A model generated the notes under the pieces. The model made no database searches. It was not told the origin of the DNA and saw only the letters and a program-made list of their open reading frames with translations. A stretch of DNA of 64,000 bases from Owenia fusiformis (Eukaryota > Annelida > Polychaeta > Sabellida > Oweniidae), in the NCBI GenBank assembly GCA_903813345.2, contig CAIIXF020000003.1:12230931-12294930 (forward strand), in the 5' to 3' direction. Positions 23,556 to 34,806 of the stretch are shown here, one piece after another. The stretch's first letter is position 1; every line of letters starts with the position of its first letter. The position numbers and the translations under genes were made by a program.

Positions 23556-25560
23556 TAAAGATCGCTAGAATACAACTATATTGACAGAGGTTGAAGAACT
23601 CCCCAGCAGAACCCCTTGAGGTGAAGGAATTGTTTTCCGCGATTATCGTCAATATTTCCCTTCTAGACTATTAGATATCTATCTAAAGTTATGCCTTATT
23701 TTTTTAATTTGATGACAGATCATAATTTTTGGTGTAAAAGTCGTGTAAAAGTCGAGGAATCTAAAAGAGAAATGAGAAATTTCACGACCTTGACATGACC
23801 TTGACGAATGCTATTTAGAAAAATGTTGAAACAAATTAACTCTGAAACGTGAACATTTCCTTCATTCATTATGGACTATTTGAGATAATATTAGTCTACT
23901 ATGATGTGGGAAGCACCCACTGATAGATATTTATCGGGAGGATGCATCGAATTACAAAATGCGTCACATTTTCTGCATTTTAGTGTAAGTACTCTATATC
24001 GTCCACTATATTTCTTTTTCGAAATCTGATTTTTTCCTGATATATTCATTAATACTTGGTATACCTCAATATTTCTTGAGCTCTGTGAAGCGGGGTGGGT
24101 GCTTATTAGAAGTGGGCCCTTATTAAGGCGATTATGGTACTTGCAGAAATACATGGGAATTACTAATCATATTTAGCTGATTTACTAATGGCGAGTGAAG
24201 TTAAGGATTTAATTGATAAGTGCAAATGTTTTCAATTTTAAACAGGTCATTCATCAAATGACCTTGACGATCAACAATTAATTTAATTTAAATAAATGAT
24301 CTGTCTATATATTCTTATGAGACATATAGTCAGGTTAACTAACGCTAATGTCTGCTGTTTATATCCAGTCGCCGTCTATGCCTAGTTACTGACAGGCAGT
24401 GAATCTCTTCAATGTTCTCCTAATTTTGAATGGAAATTTAATGATTATATTGCGTAGAAGGCGTAACTAATTCATTAACTAATGTCAAGTTGATATTTAA
24501 TAAAAAATCAACATTAAGTTTCTGATAAACCTTGATTAGCAGTACAATTGACAGCAATTAACCGAGAATTTACATGTAAACTCAATTACATTTGTTCTTT
24601 TGCGGAAAAAGTTTCTATCATTGACGTCACAGATTTATAAGCTGCTCATTATAATATTCATGAGCTCTTGAATCTCTTAAAATCGGTTGAAACCATCTAG
24701 GATTTTTCTTTTTTGCCACCTTTTGACATTTTACTACTTACCTATACAACTTTAAATGCACAAATTCGTAAAATGAGATGGCAGAGATCAATTCTACATG
24801 GCACATGATAAGAATGAGATAACACCATCAAAAAACTTTGGTCAACCAGCCTATTAGATGTTCTTAAATAGATGTCTGTGGGAATGGCAAACAGTTTTAC
24901 CATAATTGTGATCTACTCTGAAATTCCTTCAATTTGAGTATAATATAGCCATACTTTAAGAGATCAACAAACAATTGCGAAATCCCACATTAGTCGGCCA
25001 TTATGAATTTTACGAGGCCCGAATCAGAAAAATGATACAATATTTGCAATCTACTCTAAATTGCTTTTCATTTGAGTATAATAAAGTTATTTCAAAAACA
25101 TCTCAAAATTAATGCAAATTCCTGTTTTTCAAACCCTGAGGGACAGGGTGAAAAACACGGAATATATGTGAAATAGATAGACCTTGTGAATATACTACCA
25201 AAATTTCAATAATAATATTTATTATTTTTGTTTAAAAAGAAAAACATAAGACTTTTGCAAAAAATTCCCGCCATTTTTAAACCGGCGGCCATCTTGAAAC
25301 TTTTCTTGCATAAAACTGTTCACCAATATATATATTTCCACCAAATATGAAGCAAATCTGTCAACTAGTATATGAGTTTTCTTCCGGACAGACGGACGGA
25401 CGGATTGACTGACTGACGGACTGATGGATGATTGCTACATGTCTTCATAATAAGTGTTCATCAGATTTTGCGCATGCTCAGGAGAAAATCATCAACCAAT
25501 CACGTTTATAAATTAATTTAGTGCATGTGACTTTCGTAAAGAAATTTGTATTTATAAACA
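23556..25560. other. RPRD1 intron 3, no gene seen
   Basis: AT-rich. A GACAGACGGACGGACGGA tract at about 25388-25405, preceded by a CCACCAAATATGAAGCAAA context, marks another member of the dispersed family with polypurine GACGGACG tails (compare 16645 and 50585). Confidence 0.45.
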
Positions 25561-27822
25561 AATTTTTTTTTTTTCATGTTATCAATTTATTTCTAATATA
25601 AACATTTACATTCAATTACAAATTCTAATTGCCAAGGTTTTGCAACATTAGCGGCAATTTAATATATATATTATATATACATGTAGATATTAGATAATGA
25701 AATAAGATAAATTTGTTAAGGTTATTTCAAAATACCTGAAGGTTATCCCATGGGCCAGGATGTTAACGGAACTTGAAAAATAATTCGGTCATTGCAGAAA
25801 AAAGGACTTGTCAAATTACTACTAGATAGATAATAAAACAAGGCTTGTATGTATATAATAGCTAACAATATGAATTAAAGCTTCATTCATAGTAGCATCC
25901 AGGTTAGTGCTTCCAAACAGTAAAAATTGTAATTTGTCATTCAAGTTGTAGTTATTGAACAAGTCACTTAAATTGTAAATACGAAGGCCTGCAATGAGGT
26001 TGTTTCTTTCATTCTGTAGCAGTGGGCATTTTAAAAGAAAATGCATGGTTGTCATTGGTACACCACAGTGGCACAAAGGATCAGTAATGTCTTTGAAGTT
26101 GTGAGCATAAAGGTGTGATTTTAATAAGAGGCCAGATCTTAGTCTATTAAGTTTTATTTCGAGATGTCTGGGTAAGATCACATTTAATTTAGTAGTTGGG
26201 ATTAAAGAGACAGGGCTCTTGTACTCTCGCACTAATCTTTTAAAACTAGAAATGGGTTGACCCCTTCTAGTATCAGGTGGCAAATCATTCCACAATGTTA
26301 TAGCCTGAAATATGGTACTTCTTTTAGAAGACATGCTCAGTCGAGTTGGAAGAGAATAATCTCTTTGATCTCTTAAATTACGGGCAGGTATATGCTCATA
26401 TTTACGAAGTAAATCACAAATAAACGGGGGGTTGATATTATATCTGCATTTAAAAACAAACATTTTTAGGTGCTCGATTCTTCTAACGGATAAGGATTTC
26501 CAATTCAAAGAATTTAAGACTTTAATAGTATTGGATCCATGAATAGAACCAGATACCAAACAGGCTGCTCGGTAGTGGAGTCTGTCAAGAGCTTGTAGTT
26601 TCAAATTTGAAGCCTTATTGTAAATTACATCGCAATAATCAAAATGTGGCATGATATACGTATTATATATTATCTCTAAGTGCATACTATTTAAAAGTTT
26701 GCTCAATTTTTTCATTGGTCTTAGGAGTGAGGTAACTCTTTTTATAATCTGATCAATATGGTAATTGAAGTTAAGGTGTTTGTCAAGATTAAGCCCTAGA
26801 TGTTTGTGATTCTCACAACTGGGAATAACATCTGCACCTAATCTCAATGGTGGTGGGTCAAAAGGAATATTTCTTCTAGAGAAAATGATGTCGGCGCTTT
26901 TTTGAGCTTTGAATTGCATCTTCCAGGTGGCAGCCCAGAGAGCAAGCTTGTCCAAATCACTTTGAATTGGTTGATGAATATTGAAAAACACTGTATTTTT
27001 GTCATATGGGCAATAAATGGAAGTATCATCGGCAAAAATGAACGATTTTGATAGTAATTCATCTGGCAAATCATTTATATAAATTAGAAATAGTAACGGT
27101 CCAAGGACAGACCCTTGTGGCACTCCAGCATTGATGGTATAGTTCACAGACTGCTCATTAGGTTCATTTTGATTGTTAATATTATTTGAAGACCATTTTG
27201 AAAGGGTGCCATTCACGCGGACTCTTACTCTTCTGTTATCTAAGTATGAGGACATTAAATTGATAAATTTATCATTACAACCGTATCCCTTAAGTTTTGA
27301 AATTAATAGTTTATGTGGAACTAAATCAAAAGCTGATGTTAAATCCAAAAATACTGATCTTACATTCTTGTTATCATCAATGTGTTCATGAATATCATGA
27401 ACTATATTAATAAGCTGATTGACAGTACTATGTTTGGGTAAGAACCCACTCTGAAGCCTATAAATAAGATCATGTTGCACGAGGTGAGAATATAGTCTTT
27501 TATGAATTATAGATTCCAAGATTTTAGAGATTGAACTTAGAAGAGTAACTGGTCTGTAATTAGTAACTAGTGCTCTGTCTCCCTTTTTAAATATTGGAAC
27601 TATTGTACCCTCTTTCCAAATGTCAGGAAAAATGTTGTCTTGAAAAATTCTGTTAAATAGTAATGAAAGTGGATCTGCTATAGAATGTGCACATAATTTG
27701 AGCATTTTATTGGATATCTCATCAGGACCATGTGCTTTAGTGACATCAATATCATTAATTAGATGTAAAATCTCTTCAGGTATAAACAAATCAATTTGAG
27801 ATAACCCGTATACGAAACTCAC
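25561..27822 (-). mobile_element. LINE copy, 5' truncated, with poly(A) tail
   Basis: Minus-strand non-LTR retrotransposon inserted in RPRD1 intron 3 in the same orientation as the gene. A complete 3' end is visible: the ORF stop at 25822, about 250 bp of 3' UTR, and a pure A run (T run on the plus strand, about 25561-25574). The 5' side stops near 27822 at the start of the reverse transcriptase, with no endonuclease domain upstream. No target duplication could be identified by eye. Confidence 0.85.
25822..27822 (-). CDS. LINE reverse transcriptase ORF, 666 codons
   Basis: This encodes the reverse transcriptase and C-terminal region of a non-LTR retrotransposon, which copies its RNA at a nicked chromosomal target. 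Landmarks in order: KAHGPDEI near residue 34 and WKEGTIVPIFKKGD near residue 70 (RT start), NYRPVTLLSS, SAFDLVPHKLL (contains the first catalytic Asp), GVPQGSVLGPLLF (about residue 234), the catalytic FADDTSIYC (about 264), then a thumb region and a C-terminal CHC-x8-H-x4-C type motif near residue 610. The frame has no stop or frameshift, so the copy is young. The apurinic endonuclease part is missing, so the first ATG is fortuitous. A CR1/Jockey-type lineage is likely but not resolved. Confidence 0.93.
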   Translation of the reverse strand: MSFVYGLSQIDLFIPEEILHLINDIDVTKAHGPDEISNKMLKLCAHSIADPLSLLFNRIFQDNIFPDIWKEGTIVPIFKKGDRALVTNYRPVTLLSSISKILESIIHKRLYSHLVQHDLIYRLQSGFLPKHSTVNQLINIVHDIHEHIDDNKNVRSVFLDLTSAFDLVPHKLLISKLKGYGCNDKFINLMSSYLDNRRVRVRVNGTLSKWSSNNINNQNEPNEQSVNYTINAGVPQGSVLGPLLFLIYINDLPDELLSKSFIFADDTSIYCPYDKNTVFFNIHQPIQSDLDKLALWAATWKMQFKAQKSADIIFSRRNIPFDPPPLRLGADVIPSCENHKHLGLNLDKHLNFNYHIDQIIKRVTSLLRPMKKLSKLLNSMHLEIIYNTYIMPHFDYCDVIYNKASNLKLQALDRLHYRAACLVSGSIHGSNTIKVLNSLNWKSLSVRRIEHLKMFVFKCRYNINPPFICDLLRKYEHIPARNLRDQRDYSLPTRLSMSSKRSTIFQAITLWNDLPPDTRRGQPISSFKRLVREYKSPVSLIPTTKLNVILPRHLEIKLNRLRSGLLLKSHLYAHNFKDITDPLCHCGVPMTTMHFLLKCPLLQNERNNLIAGLRIYNLSDLFNNYNLNDKLQFLLFGSTNLDATMNEALIHIVSYYIHTSLVLLSI

Positions 27823-28047
27823 TTCAAAAAATCAAAAGCAGACTAATGGCATTCTACTATGCTGCCTGGGATCTAAGATTTTCAGTATAGATATAGTCTC
27901 TTGGGATCTTTCGAATGAGGTTAGTCTCCAGTTCAAAAGACAATCGTATCAACTTGAACAAAAGTTGAGTTTTGACGAAAAATGTTAACATGTGCAGAAG
28001 TCCCATTTTCGTAGTGCCATACTGACTGAAAAGAGCCTTTTACAATG

Positions 28048-28857
28048 GTGAGATAACAGACATTTCATTTGTCAAGGCCTTTAAGTAACAGACATTTCAT
28101 TTGTCAAGGCCTTTAAGTAACAGATATTTCATTTGTCAAGGCCTTTAAGTAACAGATATTTCATTTGTCAAGGCCTTTAAGTAACAGACATTTCATTTGT
28201 CAAGGCCTTTAAGTAACAGATATTTCATTTGTCAAGGCCTTAAAGTAACATATATTTCATTTGTCAAGGCCTTGAAGTAACAGATATTTCATTTGTCAAG
28301 GCCTTAAAGTAACAGATATTTCATTTGTCAAGGCCTTAAAGTAACAGATATTTCATTTGTCAAGGCCTTGAAGTAACAGATATTTCATTTGTCAAGGCCT
28401 TAAAGTAACAGATATTTCATTTGTCAAGGCCTTGAAGTAACAGATATTTTATTTGTCAAGGCCTTGAAGTAACAGATATTTCATTTGTTAAGGCCTTGAA
28501 GTAACAGATATTTCATTTGTTAAGGCCTTAAAGTAACAGATGTTTCATTTGTCAAGGCCTTGAAGTAACAGATATTTCATTTGTTAAGGCCTTGAAGTAA
28601 CAGATATTTCATTTGTTAAGGCCTTAAAGTAACAGATATTTCATTTGTTAAGGCCTTAAAGTAACAGATGTTTCATTTGTCAAGGCCTTAAAGTAACAGA
28701 TATTTCATTTGTTAAGGCCTTGAAGTAACAGATATTTCATTTGTCAAGGCCTTAAAGTAACAGATATTTCATTTGTTAAGGCCTTGAAGTAACAGATATT
28801 TCATTTGTTAAGGCCTTAAAGTAACAGATGTTTCATTTGTCATGGTCTTAAAGTAAC
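28048..28857. repeat. 31-bp minisatellite, about 26 copies
   Basis: The unit is AAGTAACAGATATTTCATTT plus GTCAAGGCCTT. Variants recur: AGACATT at the left end, GTCAAGG versus GTTAAGG, CTTGAAG versus CTTAAAG, and ATGTTTC versus ATATTTC. The last unit ends about 26 bp from the 5' splice site of RPRD1 exon 3 (donor at 28883), so the array opens intron 3. Confidence 0.97.
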
Positions 28858-28883
28858 ATCATCGGTAGGTAATGGGTACTCAC

Positions 28884-28990
28884 TAGTCGCTTGTTTTAAT
28901 GTTTTTATGAACTCCTTTCCAAACACCCCTCTTTCTCCCCAGATGTCAACCAATCTACGGATTGCCTTCTTGGTTTTTTCATCTGCATCT
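28884..28990 (-). CDS. RPRD1: RPRD1 exon 3: end of CID domain
   Basis: A 107-nt exon encoding the last helices of the CID (CTD-interacting domain): RDADEKTKKAIRRLVDIWGE, then RGVFGKEFIKTLKQAT. The family pattern L..IW.ER.V[FY]G.EFI..LK is plain. This part of the CID packs the helical bundle against the CTD peptide (family knowledge). The acceptor is CTTTTCAG (entry phase 2, AG plus A gives Arg) and the donor is a consensus GTGAGT (phase 1). The exon sits between two minisatellites: the 31-bp array starts about 26 bp into the following intron, and the 32-bp array fills the preceding one. Confidence 0.95.
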
Positions 28991-29370
28991 CTGAAAAGTA
29001 CAATCAACAATTAAGACATTCTGAAAAAATATGAAACTCCAAGTCTACAAGCAAGAAGCATAAACACGTAGTAAAAATACTATTTCTACACTCGTAAAAT
29101 ATACATATGTAAATGATATGATACAGAATGAAGAATATTTACTGGGATCTTTAGATTTAAGAAAACATAGTTGAGTATGTAACATGATATAACATAACAT
29201 TCTCAAAAGCTGTCCAGGGTACTATAATATTTCAACAATTCCTCCTTTCTTATTAGCATAACCTTAGAGGCAGGCAACCAGGAAACAAAATTGATTATGC
29301 AGTGTAAAAGTGTAAAAGCAAAACGTGACATGCAATTTCTAGGATTTAAAGCAGGTATGTCAGAGGGCAT
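28991..29370. other. RPRD1 intron 2, 3' part
   Basis: About 380 bp of non-repetitive AT-rich sequence leading to the acceptor of exon 3. Nothing else is seen. Confidence 0.5.
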
Positions 29371-29699
29371 TTAATTCCATGGATTCAAGGGTGAATTTAT
29401 TCAAGGGCAGGTAGTTTCCAGGGCATTTAATGTCAAGGGATTCAAGGGCAGGTAGATTTAAGGGTGTGCAAATCAAAGGATCAAGGGGATATTGATTGAA
29501 AGGATTCAAAGAAATGTTAAATCAAGGGCAAAAAAAATTCAAGAGTTTCAAAGGCAGGTAGATTTAAGGGCATTCGATTACAAGGGCAGCCAGATAGGGA
29601 CCAGAATCCAAGGGCATATTTATTCAAAAATATGTGATCTCAACCGAATTCAAATACATATAGATTCTAGGGAACACGAATTCAAGGGGAATTAGATTC
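29371..29699 (+). repeat. Irregular GATTCAAGGG-type repeats
   Basis: Phrases such as GGATTCAAGGGCAGGTAGAT and TCAAGGGCA recur at uneven spacing. They look like diverged or precursor units of the regular 32-bp array that follows. Confidence 0.7.
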
Positions 29700-31613
29700 A
29701 AGCCACACATAAATTCAAGGGCTCATGGATATAAGGCCATATGGGTTCAAAGGGTACATGTATATAAGGCCATATGGATTCAAGGGTACATGTATATAAG
29801 GCCATAAGGATTCAAGGGTACATGTATATAAGGCCATATGGGTTCAAAGGGTACATGGATATAAGGCCATATGGATTCAAGGAGACATGAATGTAAGGCC
29901 ATATGGATTCAAGGGTACATGGATATAAGGCCATATGGATTCAAGGGTACATGTATATAAGGCCATATGGATTCAAGGGTACATGGATATAAGGCCATAT
30001 GGGTTCAAAGGGTACATGGATGTAAGGCCATATGGATTCAAGGGTACATGGATTTAAGGCCATATGGATTCAAGGGTACATGTATATAAGGCCATATGGA
30101 TTCAAGGGTACATGGATATAAGGCCATATGGATTCAAGGGTACATGGATATAAGGCCATATGGGTTCAAAGGGTACATGGATGTAAGGCCATATGGATTC
30201 AAGGGTACATGGATTTAAGGCCATATGGATTCAAGGGTACATGGATATAAGGCCATATGGATTCAATGGTACATGGATATAAGGCCATATGGGTTCAAAG
30301 GGTACATGGATGTAAGGCCATATGGATTCAAGGGTACATGGATTTAAGGCCATATGGATTCAAGGGTACATGTATATAAGGCCATAAGGATTCAAGGGTA
30401 CATGTATACAAGGCAATATGGATTCAAGGGAACATGTATATAAGGCCATAAGGATTCAATGGTACATGGATATAAGACCATATGGATTCAAGGGTACATG
30501 TATATAAGGCCATAAGGATTCAAGGGTACATGGATATAAGGCCATATGGATTCAAGGGTACATGGATATAAGGTCATATGGGTTCAAAGGGTACATGGAT
30601 GTAAGGCCATATGGATTCAAAGGTACATGGATTTAAGGCCATATGGATTCAAGGGTACATGGATATAAGGCCATATGGATTCAAGGGTACATGGATATAA
30701 GGCCATATGGATTCAAGGGTACATGTATATAAGGCCATAAGAATTCAAGGAGACATGAATGTAGGGCCATAAGGATTCAAGGGTACATGGATATAAGGCC
30801 ATGTGGATTCAAGGAGACATGGATGTAAGGCCATAAGGATTCAAGGGTATATGGATATAAGGCCATATGGATTCAAGGGTACATGTATATAAGGCCATAA
30901 GGATTCAAGGGTACATGTATACAAGGCAATATGGATTCAAGGGTACATGTATATAAGGCCATTAGGATTCAATGGTACATGGATATAAGACCATATGGAT
31001 TCAAGGGTACATGTATACAAGGCCATATGGATTCAAGGGTACATGTATGTAAGGCCATAATGATTCAAGGGTACATGGGTATAAGGCCATATGGATTCAA
31101 GGAGACATGGATGTAAGGCCATATGGATTCAAGGGTACATGGATATAAGGCCATGTGGATTCAAAGGTACATGTATATAAGGCCAAATGGATTCAAGGAG
31201 ACATGGATGTAAGGCCAAATGGATTCAAGGGTACATGGATATAAGGTCATATGAATTCAAGGGTACATGGATATAAGGCCATATGGATTCAAGGAGACAT
31301 GGATGTAAGGCCATATGGATTCAATGGTACATGGATATAAGGCCATATGGATTCAAGGGTACATGGATATAAGGCCATATGGATTCAAGGAGACATGGAT
31401 GTAAGGCCATATGGATTCAATGATACATGGATATAAGGGCATATGGATTCAAGGGTACATGTATATAAGGCCATAAGGATTCAAGGGTACATGCCAGGGG
31501 TACATGTATACAAGGCCATAAGGATTCAAGGGTACATGGATATAAGGCCATAAGGATTCAAGGGTACATGGATGTATGGCCATATGGATTCAAGGGGACA
31601 CTGAATCAAGGCC
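29700..31613. repeat. 32-bp minisatellite, about 60 copies
   Basis: The unit is GATTCAAGGGTACATGGATA plus TAAGGCCATATG. Common variants are TGTATATAAGG, GGAGACATGGATG and CCATAAGG, often in recurring blocks of several units, which suggests higher-order structure. It makes up most of RPRD1 intron 2 and ends about 30 bp from the 5' splice site of exon 2 (donor at 31644). The open frame at 30931-31116 is a by-product. Confidence 0.97.
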
Positions 31614-31644
31614 AAATGAACTCAAAGCATGATGCATTTATTAC

Positions 31645-31774
31645 CTGGAACATTCCTCAAATGCATCTGGTAGGACATCCTGGAAGTCAGTGATGAACTG
31701 TGAGCCCTTTTTGCGACTATTTTGTACAACATCGTTTGCCAGGTAGCAAAATGTTAGCTTTTTGGCAACATCGA
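31645..31774 (-). CDS. RPRD1: RPRD1 exon 2: CID core
   Basis: A 130-nt exon encoding VDVAKKLTFCYLANDVVQNS, then RKKGSQFITDFQDVLPDAFE and ECS. The motif KLTF.YLANDV.QNS(R/K)(K/R)KG..F is the hallmark of CID domains of the RPRD1/Rtt103 type and includes residues that contact the CTD phosphoserine-2 peptide (family knowledge). The acceptor is TTATTTTCAG (entry phase 1, G from exon 1 plus TC) and the donor is GTAATA (phase 2). The 32-bp minisatellite begins about 30 bp after the donor. Confidence 0.96.
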
Positions 31775-32169
31775 CTGAAAATAAATCAAAGTATGTAAAC
31801 TGTACATTATTGCTTTGGGAGTGAGTATATGTACCTTTCACAAAAATAAATACTTGTATAACAGGACATGAGTGTCAAATAAAAATAAAATAATTCAAGA
31901 CAATGTGAACATCCCTCTGTAGACATTCCTATATATTCCGTGCCTGATCATACATCATCCCCCTACCCTCCCTATTTATTTCACAACCAAGATGCTCAAA
32001 GGAAACATACAAAGGCATGAATCACATCATTGCTTTGGGATATGTGCCTTTCACAAAAATAAATTCTTGTATAACAGGATAAATTGGGAGTCAAGTAAAA
32101 ATTAAATAAAATACAATGTGTACATTGCTCTGCTGAAACTTCTATTTAGTGCCTGATCATATATCTCTC
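31775..32169. other. RPRD1 intron 1, short duplicated segment
   Basis: About 31805-31935 and 32025-32155 resemble each other: ATTGCTTTGGGA, CCTTTCACAAAAATAAAT and CTTGTATAACAGGA occur in both. Non-coding. Confidence 0.65.
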
Positions 32170-32402
32170 CAATGGCAGATCCAGAAACTAACAAGGGGGG
32201 CCCAAATGAGCCCCTAAAACTAAAAGTTGAAATTTTGAAAATTTGAGGCCCATTTTTTGATAGTTTGGCCTAAAATATGGCCAAAAGGCCCTACAAAATG
32301 CTTAAGCCAAAAACTTTTTGGGGCCCTAAAAAATTTTCTGGCCCTGATAAAAGGGGGGCCTGAGCCCCATGCCCCCCCCCCTCCTCCCTGGAACCGCCAG
32401 TG
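32170..32402. mobile_element. MITE, CA(C/A)TGGC ends
   Basis: 233 bp with TIRs CAATGGCAGATCCAG on the left and, read inward from the right, CACTGGCGGTTCCAG, next to poly-G/poly-C tracts. Flanks are CTCTC and CTCTT, a 5-bp duplication with one difference. A second member is at 55967-56097. Non-coding. Confidence 0.75.
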
Positions 32403-32455
32403 CTCTTCCTCCCCTCCCTATCCATTTCATGACCAAGATGCTCAAGGGGGACAAC

Positions 32456-33940
32456 GGTTTGGCTGGAAACCTGTAGACAAGTCTTGAAAGTGAAGATTTT
32501 AGGACGGAAAATCCAAAATGGCCACCTTAAAATTTATCCAGAATGCCCAAAAACCAATCAGTTCTTGACGTTGATATGTAGAAACATCCCTGAAAATTTC
32601 AGATGAATCCCTCAAATGGTTTGGCTGAAAATCTGTAGACAGTCTTGAAAGTGAAGATTTTAGGACAGAAAATCCAAAATGGCCACCTTAAAATTTAACC
32701 AGAATGCCCAAAAACTAATCAGTTCTTGACGTTGATATGTAGAAACATCCCTGAAAATTTCAGATAAATCCCTCAAAAGGTTTGGCTGGAAATCTGTAGA
32801 CAAGTCTTGAAAGTAAAGATTTTAGGACGGAAAATCCAAAATGGCCACCTTAAAATTTACCCAGAATGCCCAAAAACTAATCAGTTCTTGACGCTGATAT
32901 GTAGAAACATCCCTGAAAATTTCAGACGAATCCCTCAAATGGTTTGGCTGGAAACCTGTAGACAAGTCTTGAAAGTGAAGATTTTAGGATGGAAAATCCA
33001 AAATGGCCACCTTAAAATTTACCCAGAATGCCCAAAAACTAATCAGTTCTTGACATTGATATGTAGAAACATCCCTGAAAATTTCAGATAAATCCCTCAA
33101 ATGGTTTGGCTGGAAACCTGTAGACAAGTCTTGAAAGTGAAGATTTTAGGACGGAAAATCCAAAATGGCCACCTTAAGATTTACCCAGAATGCCCAAAAA
33201 CTAATCAGTTCTTGACGTTGATATGTAGAAACATCCCTGAAAATTTCAGATGAATCCATCAAATGGTTTGGCTGGAAACCTGTAGACAAGTCTTGAAAGT
33301 GAAGATTTTAGGACGGAAAATCCAAAATGGCCACCTATAGATTTACTCAGAATGCCCAAAAACTAATCAGTTCTTGACGTTGATATGTAGAAACATCCCT
33401 GAAAATTTCAGATGAATCCCTCAAATGGTTTGGCTGGAAACCTGTAGACAAGTCTTGAAAGTGAAGATTTTAGGACGGAAAATCCAAAATGGCCACCTTA
33501 TTATTTACCCAGAATGCCCAAAAACTAATCAGTTCTTGACGTTGATATGTAAAAACATCCCTGAAAATTTCAGATGAATCCCTCAAATGGTTTGGCTGGA
33601 AACCTGTAGACAAGTCTTGAAAGTGAAGATTTTAGGACGGAAAATCCAAAATGGCCACCTTAAGATTTACCCAGAATGCCTAAAAACTAATCAGTTCTTG
33701 ACGTTGATATGTAGAAACATCCCTGAAAATTTCAGATGAAACCCTCAAATGGTTTGGCTTGAAACCTGTAGACAAGTCTTGAAAGTGAAGATTTTAGGAC
33801 GGAAAATCCAAAATGGCCACCTTAAGATTTACCCAGAATGCCCAAAAACTAATCAGTTCTTGACGTTGATATGTAGAAACATCCCTGAAAATTTCAGATG
33901 AATCCCTCAAATGGTTTGGCTGGAAACCTGTAGACAAGCT
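32456..33940. repeat. 162-bp satellite, about 9 copies
   Basis: The period is close to 162 bp: TTTGGCTG.AAA.CTGTAGAC recurs at about 32458, 32620, 32781, 32943, 33105, 33267, 33429, 33591, 33753 and 33915. Copies are very similar, and internal frames (32807-33091) arise only because there are no stops across parts of two units. A single old copy of the unit is at 15905-16110, so the array arose by amplifying a piece of a dispersed repeat. Confidence 0.97.
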
Positions 33941-34040
33941 GAAAAGTGAGACGCCGCCCGCAAACCGCCCGCCGCCCGCCGCCTGCCACCCGTCAAGCTG
34001 ACTACAATATCGTACCTTTTGTTAGGTACGATAAAAAGAC
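33941..34040 (+). repeat. GC-rich tail and small hairpin after the satellite
   Basis: A (CCGCCCG)n-like tract at about 33951-33993 is followed by a hairpin, 34009-34032 (ATCGTACCT...AGGTACGAT). This looks like the 3' end of the dispersed parent repeat whose inner part was amplified into the 162-bp array. Confidence 0.6.
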
Positions 34041-34679
34041 TGATGCCATGTGACATGTGAATTGTGTGGAGGTTTATTGTGGTTTTAAATGAAAAATGTG
34101 ATAAAAAATAGTTATTTGTTCAGTCAGAAAATATCTAGCAATTAAATAAAACAACAGGAAAGAGCAAATATAAATCATTTTTGTAAGTACCAAACTATGG
34201 CTAATCATTTTCTCAGAAATTTTTTTAATTTTATAAGGATTCCATAGGAACTATCAAGTACTTATCCGTGGGCTCAGGTAAATTCAGCCAGTAGAAATGG
34301 TGTACTGAGAGGAGTGATAAATACAATGTGACCCCTCTAGCAGGTGTCTAGCTAAACATTAAAGTAAGCAAGTGCTAGGGTCATCAATAGACTAGGTGCG
34401 AGTAGAAATGATCTTGATTTACATCATTAAATATTCAGAATTCAGTCAAAGTGATGTCATATTTGAAATCTACATGTAAAATACATTTAAAGATATGGTT
34501 TTGAAAATTGTTTAAATCAACTTTGAATATTTAATATTTTTTGAAAATGTGACTTCTAGTTCGGGTTGATTCCCCATTACAAAATCACAAAAAGTAAAAT
34601 ATCTTTTCTTGTATTGGACATATAACATTTTTGTTTACTGGACATACTTTAATTTGCATAACTATTCGATCCATAAGGG
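34041..34679. other. RPRD1 intron 1, no gene seen
   Basis: AT-rich and non-coding. Confidence 0.5.
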
Positions 34680-34806
34680 CTATATGCAGAGATCACGATA
34701 GTTGAAAAAACTTGTTAGCCATTGTGGCTAAATCTTCCAAAATATTTTTAGCCAACCAAAATATGAATTAGCCATTTTGAAAAACCGTAAAAAAGGGAAT
34801 TCGCAA

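Noticed and set aside
30931-31116. 61-codon repetitive frame
   Set aside because: A by-product of the 32-bp minisatellite.
28048-31613. Regular 31- and 32-bp arrays considered as CRISPR-like
   Set aside because: There are no unique spacers; units are contiguous, and the context is a metazoan intron.
32807-33091. 94-codon frame
   Set aside because: It runs through two units of the 162-bp satellite; other units have stops or frameshifts.
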